A DNA stretch of 64,000 nucleotides from an uncultured Oscillospiraceae bacterium (GCA_948616425.1 CAPGBJ010000035.1:1-64000), one strand, 5' to 3'; counted from the first letter of the stretch, positions 16,082 through 24,511 are shown. Program-made: numbers and translations. Notes: a model not told the origin generated them from the sequence alone.

Positions 16082-17278
16082 ATGGAACTAAACGCCTTAC
16101 GCGCCGCCCTCCGGGGCATATCCGCCTATCGGGATGTGACCAACACCACTATACTCAGCGGCATCTGGATGCTGCTGGACGCCCTGCACCAAAAAAACGG
16201 GGAGGAGGCCCTGGAGTACTACGTTTCCCGCTTCCACATCCTGCGCTCAGACGGCTACGAGGGCCTGGGCGACTGGCTGTGGGATTTTCTTCGCTACACC
16301 GAGACCCCCTACTCCCGGCTCATCGACCAGGGGAAGTCTGACCCCGCCCTGGAGAACGCCGCCCGACGGGACATCGACACCCTGGTCCTGCTGGCCCAGA
16401 CCGACTGTGACCGGTTTATCGACGCCATGAAGCCCCTGCTGGGCAATGAGTACGCCCCGGTGCTGGCCGGGCTGCCCCGGTGGCGGGCTGCCGCCCCCTT
16501 CGACTTCGACAGCCTGACCCAGTTCTACCGGGACCACGGGGCGGGGCTCTTCGCCAAATATCGGGCCTTTCTGTGGGAGGACGGCCAGCTGGTCCCGGTG
16601 GCCGATCCGGACTGTCCCCGCCCCGAAGACCTGCTGGGCTACGAGCACCAGCGGGGACAAGTGGAGCAGAACACCCGTCTCATGCTGGCGGGGCGGCAGG
16701 CTAACAACGTCCTCCTCTTCGGCGACGGCGGCACCGGCAAGTCGGCCACGGTGAAGTCCATGCTCTATCTGCCCGGTATGGAGGACCTGCGCCTCATCGA
16801 GGTGGAAAAGGAGAACCTCACCGGGATGCCTGAACTCATCCGCTCCCTGGCCGGGCGGCGGCAGAAGTTCATCCTGTTCATCGACGACCTGGCCTTTGAC
16901 CAGGATGACAAGACCTACTCCGCTTTAAAAACCATCTTGGAGGGTTCTTTGGAAAAGAGGCCTGTCAATGTGGCTATCTACGCCACCTCCAACCGCCGCC
17001 ACTTGGTGCGCCAGACTTTCACCGAGCGGGCCGGCGAGGAGGTGGACACCTTCGAGACCATCTCGGAGAAGACCGCCCTGGCCGAGCGTTTCGGTCTGCG
17101 CCTCCCCTACCTCACCATGAACAAGGCGGGCTACCTGGCCCTGGTGGACCACCTGGCCGCCCAGGCGGGCATTTCCCTGGACCGGGACGCCCTCCATGCC
17201 CAGGCCATGACCTGGGAGATCCGCCACGCCGGACGGACCCCCAGAGTGGCCCGGCAGTTTGTGGCAAGTTTGAGTTGA
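16082..17278 (+). CDS. DUF815 AAA-type ATP-binding protein
   Basis: 398 residues. The N-terminal half (about 1-190) has no motif I recognise; the C-terminal half is a P-loop ATPase with GDGGTGKSATVKS (about residue 214) and Walker B FILFIDDLAFD (about 262), then a sensor-like ATSNRRHLV. This matches the DUF815 family, predicted AAA ATPases of unknown substrate. The start follows AGGAG. It has its own promoter and ends just before a TetR gene, whose -35 box begins in its stop codon. Role unknown. Confidence 0.85.
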   Translation: MELNALRAALRGISAYRDVTNTTILSGIWMLLDALHQKNGEEALEYYVSRFHILRSDGYEGLGDWLWDFLRYTETPYSRLIDQGKSDPALENAARRDIDTLVLLAQTDCDRFIDAMKPLLGNEYAPVLAGLPRWRAAAPFDFDSLTQFYRDHGAGLFAKYRAFLWEDGQLVPVADPDCPRPEDLLGYEHQRGQVEQNTRLMLAGRQANNVLLFGDGGTGKSATVKSMLYLPGMEDLRLIEVEKENLTGMPELIRSLAGRRQKFILFIDDLAFDQDDKTYSALKTILEGSLEKRPVNVAIYATSNRRHLVRQTFTERAGEEVDTFETISEKTALAERFGLRLPYLTMNKAGYLALVDHLAAQAGISLDRDALHAQAMTWEIRHAGRTPRVARQFVASLS

Positions 17279-17303
17279 CAGCGGAAGGAGACCATGCTAT
17301 TAT
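17275..17303 (+). promoter_or_regulatory. Promoter of the TetR gene
   Basis: TTGACA (17275-17280), 17 bases, TATTAT (17298-17303). The -35 overlaps the last codons of the DUF815 gene. Confidence 0.82.
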
Positions 17304-17306
17304 ATT

Positions 17307-17323
17307 ACAGACCGTTAGTCTGT
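17307..17323. promoter_or_regulatory. TetR operator, copy 1
   Basis: Palindrome ACAGAC-CGTTA-GTCTGT covering the predicted transcription start of the TetR gene. A 15/17 match in reverse orientation lies before the MFS gene at 18072. Confidence 0.7.
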
Positions 17324-17343
17324 ATTTAGAGAGGGGGAACTTT

Positions 17344-17979
17344 ATGGCCCGGAACAAGCACCCGGAACAGACCGTACAACTTATTTTAGACACCGCGGCC
17401 CAGCTCTTTTTTCAAAAGGGCTACGACCGGACCACCCTTCAGGACATCATCGACGCCACCCGCCTGTCCAAGGGGGCCATCTACCACCACTTTGTCTCCA
17501 AGGAGGCCATCTTGATTGCCGTGGTGGACCGGATGGGGGAGTTTAACAGCGCCGTCCTGGCGAAAATTCGGGACAAAAAGGGCCTCACCGGGGCGGAGAA
17601 GCTGCGGGAACTGTTCCGCACCTCCCTGACCCTGTCTTTTCAAGGGAAAATTCTGCACATGCTGCCCTTCCTCATCGAAAATCCCAAATTCATGGCCCTG
17701 CAAATACAGAGCATTCTGGGGGAGGCCGCCCCTGACTACGTCCTCCCCATTCTGCGGGAGGGTATCGCTGACGGCTCCATCCGGACCGATCACCCGGAAC
17801 AGCTGTCCGAAGTGCTTCTCATCCTGTCCGACCTGTGGCTCCACCCCATCCTCCGGCCCAGCACACCGGAGCAGGTCCGGGCCCGGTGCGCCTTCTTCAA
17901 CCAGTTCACCCGGCAGTACGGCTTCGAGTTGCTGGACGAGGATTTGATCGAAGCGATGGCAGAGTTCTGCCGGACCTGA
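17344..17979 (+). CDS. TetR/AcrR family repressor
   Basis: 211 residues from the ATG at 17344, behind a GGGGGA-type ribosome site; the open frame upstream runs through the promoter and is not coding. N-terminal TetR helix-turn-helix (ILDTAAQLFFQKGYDRTT, DIIDATRLSKGAIYHHF), then an all-helical ligand domain. Likely autoregulated through the palindrome on its promoter, and the same sequence lies upstream of the next gene, an MFS exporter, so the pair is probably an inducible efflux module. The ligand is unknown. Confidence 0.9.
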   Translation: MARNKHPEQTVQLILDTAAQLFFQKGYDRTTLQDIIDATRLSKGAIYHHFVSKEAILIAVVDRMGEFNSAVLAKIRDKKGLTGAEKLRELFRTSLTLSFQGKILHMLPFLIENPKFMALQIQSILGEAAPDYVLPILREGIADGSIRTDHPEQLSEVLLILSDLWLHPILRPSTPEQVRARCAFFNQFTRQYGFELLDEDLIEAMAEFCRT

Positions 17980-17986
17980 TTCCTCT

Positions 17987-18059
17987 GTAGGGGCGGCCCA
18001 CGGCCGCCCGCCAAACCGCGACGCGCCTATCAAAACGGGCGGCCTATGGCCGCCCCTAC
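17987..18059. repeat. Paired palindromic repeat (REP/BIME-like)
   Basis: Two 24-bp arms in inverted orientation, each itself a palindrome: GTAGGGGCGGCC-N3-GGCCGCCCG and its near-exact complement. Same family as 4857-4921. Confidence 0.75.
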
Positions 18060-18071
18060 TTATCCCCACAT

Positions 18072-18088
18072 ACAGACTGACGGTCGGT
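18072..18088. promoter_or_regulatory. TetR operator, copy 2
   Basis: Reverse complement matches copy 1 at 15 of 17 positions. Lies 24 bases before the MFS start codon. Confidence 0.62.
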
Positions 18089-18111
18089 TTTAAATGAAAG
18101 GAGCAAACTCT

Positions 18112-19350
18112 ATGGAAACGCAAAAAAGCCCTCTGTTCACCCGAGACTTCACCCTGGTGGTCATCGGGCAAATCATCTCCCTGTTTGGCAACGCCATCCT
18201 CCACTTCGCCCTGCCCCTGTACCTGCTGCGGGAGACGGGCTCCATCACGCTGTTCGGGGCGGTAAACGCCTGCTCCTTCCTGCCCATGATCCTTATGGGT
18301 CCCATCGGCGGGACGGCGGCGGACCGGGTCCACAAGGGCCGCATCATGGTGGGGCTGGACTTTCTCACCGCCGGGCTGACGGTGGCCTACACCCTGCTGT
18401 GGGGCAAGGCCCCCCTGGTCCCCCTGGTCATCGTGACGCTGATGCTCCTCTACGCCATCGCCGGCGCCTACCAGCCGGCGGTCCAGGCCAGCCTGCCCCT
18501 GCTCCTTGCCCCCGAACGGCTCACCCAGGGCAACGCGGTCATCAACATGGTGGCCACCCTGGCCAACCTGCTGGGCCCCGCCCTGGGAGGCGTCATCTTC
18601 GGCCTGTGGGGATTGGGCCCCATCCTGACCATCGGCGGGGTGTGCTTCTTCTGCTCGGCGGTGATGGAACTGTTCATCCACGTCCCCCACGAGAAACGCC
18701 CCCGGTCCGCAGGCGTGCTGGCCACGGTGGGCCAGGACCTGGGGGCGAGCTGGCGGTATATCTCCCGGGAGCGGCCGATCTTTCTGCGCGTGACCCTGGT
18801 GCTGTCCGCCTTCAACCTGATCTTGTCGGCGGTGATGATCGTGGGTATCCCCGCCATTGTGGCCCAGGTGCTGGACATGAGCGACGCCTATTTGGGCCTG
18901 ACCCAGTCGGCAATGGGCTTTGGGGGGCTGCTGGGGGGTGTGCTGGCCGGGGTGCTGGGCACCCGATTGAAACCCCGGCACGGGTCGGTGTGCCTGCTGG
19001 TCTGTGCCGGGATGGCGGGCATTATGGGACTGTCCGTCCTCCCGGGGGTGCCCGCGGCGGTGGGCTACTGGCTGCTCACCGTGATGGCTATGCTGGCCAT
19101 GGCCTCCGCCATGCTGTTTACCGTGGTGATGCTCACCCTGGTCCAGGCCCAGGTGCCCGGCCAACTGCTGGGCAAGGTGATTGCCTGCATCCAGGCGGTG
19201 GCCAACTGCGCCTCCCCCCTGGGCCAGGCGGGGTACGGCCTCCTCTTTGACCACCTGTCCCCCTGGGCGGTGCTGATGGGGGCGGCCTGCCTGTCGGCCC
19301 TGGTGGCCCTCCGGTCCCAGCGGGTGTTCCGGGCGCTGGAGGAGGGTTGA
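18112..19350 (+). CDS. MFS efflux transporter
   Basis: 412 residues with about 12 hydrophobic segments. Seen: the N-terminal FTLVVIGQIISLFGNAI, the loop 2-3 region GGTAADRVHKGR typical of drug antiporters, and LNAVINMVATLANLLGPALGG-like helix packing. It resembles the enterobactin/macrolide exporter branch. Start: ATG 18112 with AAAGGAG eight bases before; an ATG at 18094 overlaps that site. Presumably repressed by the upstream TetR protein. Substrate not determinable. Confidence 0.88.
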   Translation: METQKSPLFTRDFTLVVIGQIISLFGNAILHFALPLYLLRETGSITLFGAVNACSFLPMILMGPIGGTAADRVHKGRIMVGLDFLTAGLTVAYTLLWGKAPLVPLVIVTLMLLYAIAGAYQPAVQASLPLLLAPERLTQGNAVINMVATLANLLGPALGGVIFGLWGLGPILTIGGVCFFCSAVMELFIHVPHEKRPRSAGVLATVGQDLGASWRYISRERPIFLRVTLVLSAFNLILSAVMIVGIPAIVAQVLDMSDAYLGLTQSAMGFGGLLGGVLAGVLGTRLKPRHGSVCLLVCAGMAGIMGLSVLPGVPAAVGYWLLTVMAMLAMASAMLFTVVMLTLVQAQVPGQLLGKVIACIQAVANCASPLGQAGYGLLFDHLSPWAVLMGAACLSALVALRSQRVFRALEEG

Positions 19351-19357
19351 CAGCACA

Positions 19358-19445
19358 AGGCCCGGGGGCGGGTGTTGTCTGACGCGTCCGCAGGCGGCCG
19401 ACTGCCGCCCCTGTCGCGCAAGCCAACACGCCACACACCGGGCCT
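19358..19445. other. Long imperfect hairpin between convergent genes
   Basis: Outer arms AGGCCCGG/CCGGGCCT, then GTGTTG/CAACAC, enclose a GC-rich centre. It fills the gap between the MFS gene and the TPR gene and could stop transcription from both sides, though no T-run is obvious. Confidence 0.5.
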
Positions 19446-19459
19446 CGTTTATCATATCG

Positions 19460-21133
19460 TTACTGCTCCAGAATCCGCCGCCAATGGTGCATCAACTGAT
19501 GGAACTCCTCGCTCTCCCCGGGGAACCAGGATAGGGCACAGGCCAGGGCGTGAGCGAAGAAGCAGTAGTCCTCCTCCGGCACCCGGGTCTTCAGCAGCGA
19601 CAGCACTCCCAGGGCCTGCTCCCGGTCGGCCAGCCCCTCCTTGACCTGCCAAGCCAGCAGGGTGAGCGCAGGAATTACCGGCCAGTCCAGCTGGCCCAGG
19701 CAGATGCGGGCGAGCTCATAGGAGGGCAGCTTACCGGCATAGACCATCAGCTCCGGAGAGGGCATCCGGCTGCCGTCCTTGCCCAGCTGGGCCAGCAGAC
19801 ACACTGCCCCGAACTGCACCCGCAGCAGCCACTGGTCCGCCGGAATCCCCTTGTCGTCGGGCTCTGGGGGGTAGACCATACACCCGTACAGGTCGTCAAA
19901 GGTGAGACCCTTGGCCAGCTTCTCCGCCTGGGCATACCACTCCCCCAGGTGAAAGGGGGACTGAACCAGCTCCTTGACCCGCTTCTGGGCCAGGTCGGAG
20001 GGCGGCTCCACCGCAGGGCTGGCGTTGTGGTCCGGGCTGTAGTCCCACAGCCGCACCCCGTCTGGAATCAGACTGCTGTCCAGAGGCGGGTCAGAGACCG
20101 CGTTCACGACCAGGTGGACCCCGCCTGATTTCTTGCCGTACTCCGTGACGGCCAGCCGGACGGCATTGGCGGCGCTGGCCGCCTCCTCACAGCTGAGGAC
20201 CAAGCTGACTTCCCCGCCGGTGCCCTTGGCGATAAAGTTGGGGATCATCTTCACAGTGGCGTCCCAACTGGGAAAGAACCGCTCCACATAGGGAATCTGC
20301 CCTTCCTGCCGGGCCCACTGGCAAAGCTGAGCGCCCCGCTGGCTCTGGGGCCGGGAGGCGGCGCACAGTGCCAGCCGCTCCAGCTCCAGCGGGTCACCGC
20401 TGTCCAGCCAGCGGGTAAAGATCAGGGAGGGCTCTGCCCACTCCACATCCTGCTGGTCCCCCCGCTCCACCACCAGGGCATAATACTCTGCGGCCTTGTC
20501 CAGAATCCGGTTGTGAAAGAAGTAATCCGCCAAGTCGTTACAGGGGGCCAAGTTCTGGGGATCCCGCTCTAAGCCCTCCTTGACATACTCCTCCGCCCCC
20601 TCTGGGTCGTCCATGTCCAGACAACACAGGCCGGCGAAGGTGTAACAGGAGGCGGCCTTATGCCGGGAGATACCCTCCTGCGCCGCTTTCAGTCCGTCCT
20701 CTGACCGACCCATGTGCCGCAGAAGCACGCACTCGGTGGTATAACGGTTGGTCATATCCTGCCGGGGGGCGGTGTTGTCCCCCAGATTCCGCAGCGCCTT
20801 GAGGCAGCTCTCCCACAGCCGCTGCCGTTGATTGGGTTCCATAGGGTCCAGCACCTGGGTGAGGAAGGCCACAAAACGGCACACCTCCTCCTCCCCGGCC
20901 CGGTCCAGCAGCCTCTGATCATTGAGCCACCGCTCCGCCAGGTCCATGCGGGACAGGTCCCGGGTCTGGATGGCAGTGCGGGCGAATTGCTCCAGGGCCT
21001 CGGCGGTCTTGCCCTGCTCCATCAGGGCCACAGCCTCGTCCCAGGGGCTCCGGGGGACAGGCTGACTCTTGGCCTTGGAGAGGCGGGGATCTCCGTTGTC
21101 TTGGTCACCTTTCTTTTTTAAAAATCCAAACAT
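19460..21133 (-). CDS. TPR-type protein of unknown function
   Basis: 557 residues, soluble, no signal peptide or membrane segment. The first half holds tetratricopeptide-like helix pairs (WDEAVALMEQGKTAEALEQF, TFAGLCCLDMDDPEGAEEYV, LADYFFHNRILDKAAEYYAL). The second half (about 290-557) is a mixed alpha/beta region without a family I recognise. It begins MFGFLKKKG, a start common in cytosolic helper proteins. It follows the CpXC gene by 11 bases, so the two are almost certainly one operon and probably one functional unit. Confidence 0.7.
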   Translation of the reverse strand: MFGFLKKKGDQDNGDPRLSKAKSQPVPRSPWDEAVALMEQGKTAEALEQFARTAIQTRDLSRMDLAERWLNDQRLLDRAGEEEVCRFVAFLTQVLDPMEPNQRQRLWESCLKALRNLGDNTAPRQDMTNRYTTECVLLRHMGRSEDGLKAAQEGISRHKAASCYTFAGLCCLDMDDPEGAEEYVKEGLERDPQNLAPCNDLADYFFHNRILDKAAEYYALVVERGDQQDVEWAEPSLIFTRWLDSGDPLELERLALCAASRPQSQRGAQLCQWARQEGQIPYVERFFPSWDATVKMIPNFIAKGTGGEVSLVLSCEEAASAANAVRLAVTEYGKKSGGVHLVVNAVSDPPLDSSLIPDGVRLWDYSPDHNASPAVEPPSDLAQKRVKELVQSPFHLGEWYAQAEKLAKGLTFDDLYGCMVYPPEPDDKGIPADQWLLRVQFGAVCLLAQLGKDGSRMPSPELMVYAGKLPSYELARICLGQLDWPVIPALTLLAWQVKEGLADREQALGVLSLLKTRVPEEDYCFFAHALACALSWFPGESEEFHQLMHHWRRILEQ

Positions 21134-21144
21134 ACTTTCCCCTC

Positions 21145-21888
21145 CTAGCCGTTTTGCATCCGGTTGTGGCAGCTGATGGCCCAGTTCAGGTCATACAGGC
21201 GGAAGCTCCCGTCGTCGGGCGGCAGCTGCATCTGATCCAGCATCCCCTGGCACATCTGGAAGATCATCTCATTGACTCCAGTATGTACAATATTCCGGTT
21301 AGTGAGGTGGATGTCATACCAGTAGATGGGCCGGCCGTACTCCGGCTTGTCGTTTTGAGAGGCGTAGAGGACGGCGTGCAGGGGCTCCTCTGCCGGGTCC
21401 GGGATGGACACCCCCTGGAAAAAGCCGTTCCACACCACCTCGCCGTGGGACTGGAGTTGACCAATGATCAGGGGCTTAATCAGCTGGATCACCCGGTGGT
21501 CCAGGCCCAGATCCTGGGCACGAACCAGCTCCTGCATGGCGTAGAAATTGCCCACCACCCGGCGGGTCATATCGGACAATTCCAGTCCTTCCAGGCTTTG
21601 ATTCATTGCCTGGACCACCCCTTCCCCACTGGAGGAGTCAATGCCAGGCGCCAGAGAGATGCCAAGTTTGGCCTCTGGGTCAAAATACCAACAGGGCCAG
21701 GCGGTATCCGCCTCTAACCCGCACTTGGGGCAGCGCCACTGGAAAAACTCCCCCTTCAGCAGCAGTTCTTTCCCCTCGGGGCTCCGGGTCAGGTCCAGGC
21801 CGTGGTATTCCTTGACCTGGCTGACGGTCTTGCACTGCATACACTGGCTCTGGCTATACCGAATCAGACCCGGATTTTTTTCATCCAT
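21145..21888 (-). CDS. CpXC-domain zinc-ribbon protein
   Basis: 247 residues from the ATG at 21888, which has AGGAGG eight bases before. N-terminal zinc ribbon: Cys-x2-Cys (QCMQCKTVS) and a second pair (RCPKCGLEAD), as in the CpXC family, followed by an alpha/beta domain. The family's function is unknown. First gene of a two-gene operon with the TPR protein, with its own promoter at 21923-21951. Confidence 0.75.
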   Translation of the reverse strand: MDEKNPGLIRYSQSQCMQCKTVSQVKEYHGLDLTRSPEGKELLLKGEFFQWRCPKCGLEADTAWPCWYFDPEAKLGISLAPGIDSSSGEGVVQAMNQSLEGLELSDMTRRVVGNFYAMQELVRAQDLGLDHRVIQLIKPLIIGQLQSHGEVVWNGFFQGVSIPDPAEEPLHAVLYASQNDKPEYGRPIYWYDIHLTNRNIVHTGVNEMIFQMCQGMLDQMQLPPDDGSFRLYDLNWAISCHNRMQNG

Positions 21889-21922
21889 ACAAATAACCTC
21901 CTTCACGGCAATGTGCAGCTTC

Positions 21923-21951
21923 ATTTTACCTCGAATAACGACTGGACGCAA
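21923..21951 (-). promoter_or_regulatory. Promoter of the CpXC-TPR operon
   Basis: TTGCGT (21951-21946), 17 bases, TAAAAT (21928-21923). Confidence 0.7.
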
Positions 21952-21974
21952 GCGGTTTTCGCCCATCGAACCAT

Positions 21975-22010
21975 AAAAAATCCTCTGACCGTACGGTCAG
22001 AGGATTTTTT
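21975..22010 (-). terminator. Terminator after rplA
   Basis: A perfect 36-base palindrome: 18-bp arms beginning AAAAAATCCTCTGACC, with a T-run at each end. It would end the rpmG-rplA transcript. Its symmetry means it could work both ways. Confidence 0.9.
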
Positions 22011-22025
22011 ATTCAGAAGAACAAT

Positions 22026-22718
22026 TTACACCAGCTTGGCGCCGTTGACCTTGACGCCGGGGCCCATCGTAGAAGCCACGGTGCAGCTCTTGATATACTG
22101 GCCCTTAGCGGCGGCGGGCTTGGCCTTGATAATAGCTCCCATCAGGGCAGAGAAGTTCTCGCTCAGCTTCTCGGGCCCGAAAGAGACCTTACCGATGGGG
22201 CAGTGGATGATATTGGTCTTGTCCAGGCGGTACTCCACCTTACCGGCCTTGATCTCGTTGACGGCCTTGGTCACATCCATGGTGACGGTGCCAGCCTTGG
22301 GGGAGGGCATCAGACCCTTGGGGCCCAGCACCTTACCCAGACGGCCCACCACGCCCATCATGTCGGGGGTGGCGACGACTACGTCAAAGTCGAACCAGTT
22401 CTCCTTCTGGATCTTCTCGACCAAGTCCATCTCACCTACGAAATCGGCGCCGGCCTCCCGGGCCTCGTCGGCCTTGGCGGCCTTGGCAAAGACCAGCACG
22501 CGCTGACTTCTGCCGGTACCGTGGGGCAGGACAATGGCGCCGCGGACCTGCTGGTCGGCGTGGCGAGAGTCGACACCCAGCTTCACATGGAGTTCCACCG
22601 TCTCGTCAAACTTGGCGGTAGCGGTGTCCACCACCAGCTTCATAGCGTCTGCGGTATCGTACAGCGCGTTCTTGTCGATCTTCTTGGCGCTCTCTTTATA
22701 TTTCTTTCCTCTAAACAT
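22026..22718 (-). CDS. rplA: 50S ribosomal protein L1
   Basis: 230 residues, standard length. Forms the L1 stalk and, by family precedent, represses its own operon by binding mRNA. Seen: VELHVKLGVDSRHADQQVRG, VLPHGTGR and LGKVLGPKGLMP. It follows rplK by 13 bases. rplJ and rplL, which often come next, are absent; a terminator follows instead. Confidence 0.98.
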   Translation of the reverse strand: MFRGKKYKESAKKIDKNALYDTADAMKLVVDTATAKFDETVELHVKLGVDSRHADQQVRGAIVLPHGTGRSQRVLVFAKAAKADEAREAGADFVGEMDLVEKIQKENWFDFDVVVATPDMMGVVGRLGKVLGPKGLMPSPKAGTVTMDVTKAVNEIKAGKVEYRLDKTNIIHCPIGKVSFGPEKLSENFSALMGAIIKAKPAAAKGQYIKSCTVASTMGPGVKVNGAKLV

Positions 22719-22731
22719 TCTTGTCCCCTCC

Positions 22732-23157
22732 TTACTCGCCCACCAGGATACCCATGGAGCGGGCAGTACCGGCGATCATGCTCATTGCGGCCTCAATGGA
22801 GGCGGCGTTGAGGTCGGGCATCTTGGTCTCAGCGATCTTGCGCACATCCTCTTTGCTGATGGTGGCCACCTTGTTCTTATTGGGCACACCGGAGGCCTTG
22901 TCAATGCCGCAGGCCTTCTTAATCAGCACAGGGGCGGGGGGCGTCTTGGTGATAAAGGTGAAGGAGCGGTCTGCATAGACGGTGATGATGACGGGGATGA
23001 TCAGACCTACATCATTCTTGGTCCGCTCGTTGAACTCCTTGGTAAAAGCGGCAATATTCACGCCGTGCTGGCCCAGAGCGGGGCCCACCGGGGGGGCGGG
23101 GGTCGCCTTGCCTGCGGGGATCTGTAATTTTACGTATCCAGTTACTTTCTGTGCCAC
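22732..23157 (-). CDS. rplK: 50S ribosomal protein L11
   Basis: 141 residues. Seen: VKLQIPAGKATPAPPVGPAL, the proline-rich thiopeptide-binding region, and the C-terminal rRNA-binding AGTARSMGI. The start follows GGAGG. It is separated from nusG by 149 bases holding a likely L1 target hairpin and a palindromic repeat. Confidence 0.98.
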   Translation of the reverse strand: MAQKVTGYVKLQIPAGKATPAPPVGPALGQHGVNIAAFTKEFNERTKNDVGLIIPVIITVYADRSFTFITKTPPAPVLIKKACGIDKASGVPNKNKVATISKEDVRKIAETKMPDLNAASIEAAMSMIAGTARSMGILVGE

Positions 23158-23181
23158 GAAAGAGCACCTCCATTTGAAAAT

Positions 23182-23217
23182 GTGGTAGTTTGGCGGAATC
23201 TTTCAGATTCCTCCCAC
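23182..23217 (-). promoter_or_regulatory. Likely L1-binding autoregulatory leader of rplK-rplA
   Basis: On the minus strand, GTGG...CCAC closes an internal loop around the hairpin GGAATC-TGAAA-GATTCC, 25 bases before the rplK ribosome site. The shape resembles known L1 targets, where L1 blocks translation of its own mRNA. Identified by eye only. Confidence 0.5.
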
Positions 23218-23230
23218 TGGGGTTTCCATC

Positions 23231-23290
23231 GGACACGGCTCGCCGTGTCCCTACACTGGCCTGTAGGGCCACGACTTGCGTGGCCGTCCT
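23231..23290. repeat. Palindromic repeat pair between nusG and rplK
   Basis: GGACACGGC/GCCGTGTCC followed by CTACA, then TGTAGGG and a second CCACG/CGTGG hairpin. The ends resemble the repeats at 17987 and 57648. Confidence 0.65.
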
Positions 23291-23306
23291 GCCATTGGGG
23301 TATTAC

Positions 23307-23831
23307 TTACGAATTTGCCGGTTCCACCTGGTCCAACTCCAATTCCACGGGGGTTTCCCGTCCAAACATGGACACCACCACCCGGACCTTGCCGTTATCC
23401 AAGTCGATCTCGTCCACGGTGCCCAAGAAGGACTCCAGGGCGCCGTCTGTGATGCGCACGGTGTCACCCAGTTCGTAGCTGACTATGACCTCCCGCTTCT
23501 CCACACCCAGGGCGGCTACGTCGGCCTCACTCAGGGGGATGGCCTTGTTACCCTCGCCCAAAAAGCCGGTGACACCCCGGATATTGCGCACCACGTGCCA
23601 GGTCTCGTCGTTCATCACCATTTTCACCAAGACATAGCCGGGAAACACCTTGCGCTCCACTTCCTTGGGGCCGCTGTCTGTGATCTCGGTGACAGTTTCC
23701 AGGGGGATGCTGATCTCGTGGATCAGCTCCTGCATGCTGCGGTTTTCGACATACTTTTCGATGGTGGCCTTCACCGTGTTCTCATAGCCGGAATAGGTGT
23801 GGACCACATACCAATTCGCGTTGTCAGCCAT
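23307..23831 (-). CDS. nusG: Transcription antitermination factor NusG
   Basis: 174 residues. NGN domain (WYVVHTYSGYENTVK, FPGYVLVKM, VRNIRGVTGFLG) and C-terminal KOW domain (LGDTVRITDGALESFLGTV). Binds RNA polymerase and links it to ribosomes or Rho. Start: ATG 23831; the GTG at 23840 overlaps the secE stop and is too near the AAGGG site. Five bases after secE. Confidence 0.96.
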   Translation of the reverse strand: MADNANWYVVHTYSGYENTVKATIEKYVENRSMQELIHEISIPLETVTEITDSGPKEVERKVFPGYVLVKMVMNDETWHVVRNIRGVTGFLGEGNKAIPLSEADVAALGVEKREVIVSYELGDTVRITDGALESFLGTVDEIDLDNGKVRVVVSMFGRETPVELELDQVEPANS

Positions 23832-23836
23832 CCGCG

Positions 23837-24112
23837 TCACCCTTTGAACGCACCGATCAGCAAACGGATTGCCTCGCCGGCGACATAGTCAAACAGGGCG
23901 ATGAAGATACCGACCACAATGACGCATGCGATGACAATCAGGGTGTTGTTGATGGTCTGCTTGCGGGTGGGCCACTGAACTTTCTTCAGCTCGCTCTTCA
24001 TATCCCGAAACCACTTGCCCATACGGGCAAAAAAGCCGGGCTTTGCATTCTTGTCGGACTTTTTGTCCTTCTTGGCCTGTGTGGCCTGCTCTACCTTTTC
24101 GTTCTCAGCCAT
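23837..24112 (-). CDS. secE: Preprotein translocase subunit SecE
   Basis: 91 residues from the ATG at 24112. A charged, Lys-rich N-terminus, the amphipathic SecE motif FRDMKSELKKVQWPTRKQT and one membrane segment (VIACVIVVGIFIALF). Part of the SecYEG channel. An ATG at 24130 with an AAAGG site is an alternative that would add six residues. Sits between rpmG and nusG as usual. Confidence 0.93.
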   Translation of the reverse strand: MAENEKVEQATQAKKDKKSDKNAKPGFFARMGKWFRDMKSELKKVQWPTRKQTINNTLIVIACVIVVGIFIALFDYVAGEAIRLLIGAFKG

Positions 24113-24147
24113 TGCATACCCTTCTTTCATTTTGGCCTTTCCGCCAA

Positions 24148-24315
24148 TCACTTCGTCTCATTGTGAACGGTGTGCTTCCTGCAGAAGGGGCAGTATTTGT
24201 TCAACTCCAGACGGTCGGGGGTATTTTTCTTGTTCTTAAATGTGTTGTAGTTTCTCTGCTTGCACTCAGAGCACCGCAGGGTGATCTTGATGCGAGCGCC
24301 GGCCTTTGCTGCCAT
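24148..24315 (-). CDS. rpmG: 50S ribosomal protein L33
   Basis: 55 residues: MAAKAGARIKITLRCSECK... with two Cys-x2-Cys pairs (CSEC, CPFC), the zinc-binding form of L33. The ATG at 24315 has AAGGAGG nine bases before. First gene of rpmG-secE-nusG-rplK-rplA. Confidence 0.95.
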   Translation of the reverse strand: MAAKAGARIKITLRCSECKQRNYNTFKNKKNTPDRLELNKYCPFCRKHTVHNETK

Positions 24316-24435
24316 ATTGTTCGGCACCTCCTTTTTTATTTGACAGGGGTTTGCTCCGTTTTTCATAAAGAAAACGCCGGATGCGGCCTGTCTTATGCCG
24401 AATCCAGCGCCAAAGGGCGCAATCATACGCCCAGA

Positions 24436-24511
24436 GGATACGGTGGATGTCGGCTGTTGCCTCCCTGTGGCCCTGGCGGGTGGAGGGGTCCGCCTTCTGG
24501 ACACCGTATCC
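24436..24511 (-). ncRNA. Structured 5' leader of the rpmG operon (candidate)
   Basis: A perfect 10-bp inverted repeat (CACCGTATCC/GGATACGGTG) closes a 76-base GC-rich element inside the roughly 225-base leader between the promoter (24549-24577) and rpmG. A second strong hairpin (GCGCC/GGCGC) lies between it and the gene. No tRNA arms, CCA end or known riboswitch motif is visible. Could be an attenuator or protein-binding leader. Confidence 0.4.

Noticed and set aside
17386..19455. 689-residue open frame opposite the TetR and MFS genes
   Set aside because: Rich in Gln/Gly/His/Arg, spans two clearly conserved genes and their operator; antisense shadow.
24436..24511. 76-base element as a tRNA
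   Set aside because: Size and closing stem fit, but there is no anticodon or T-arm consensus and no CCA end on either strand; kept as a structured leader.
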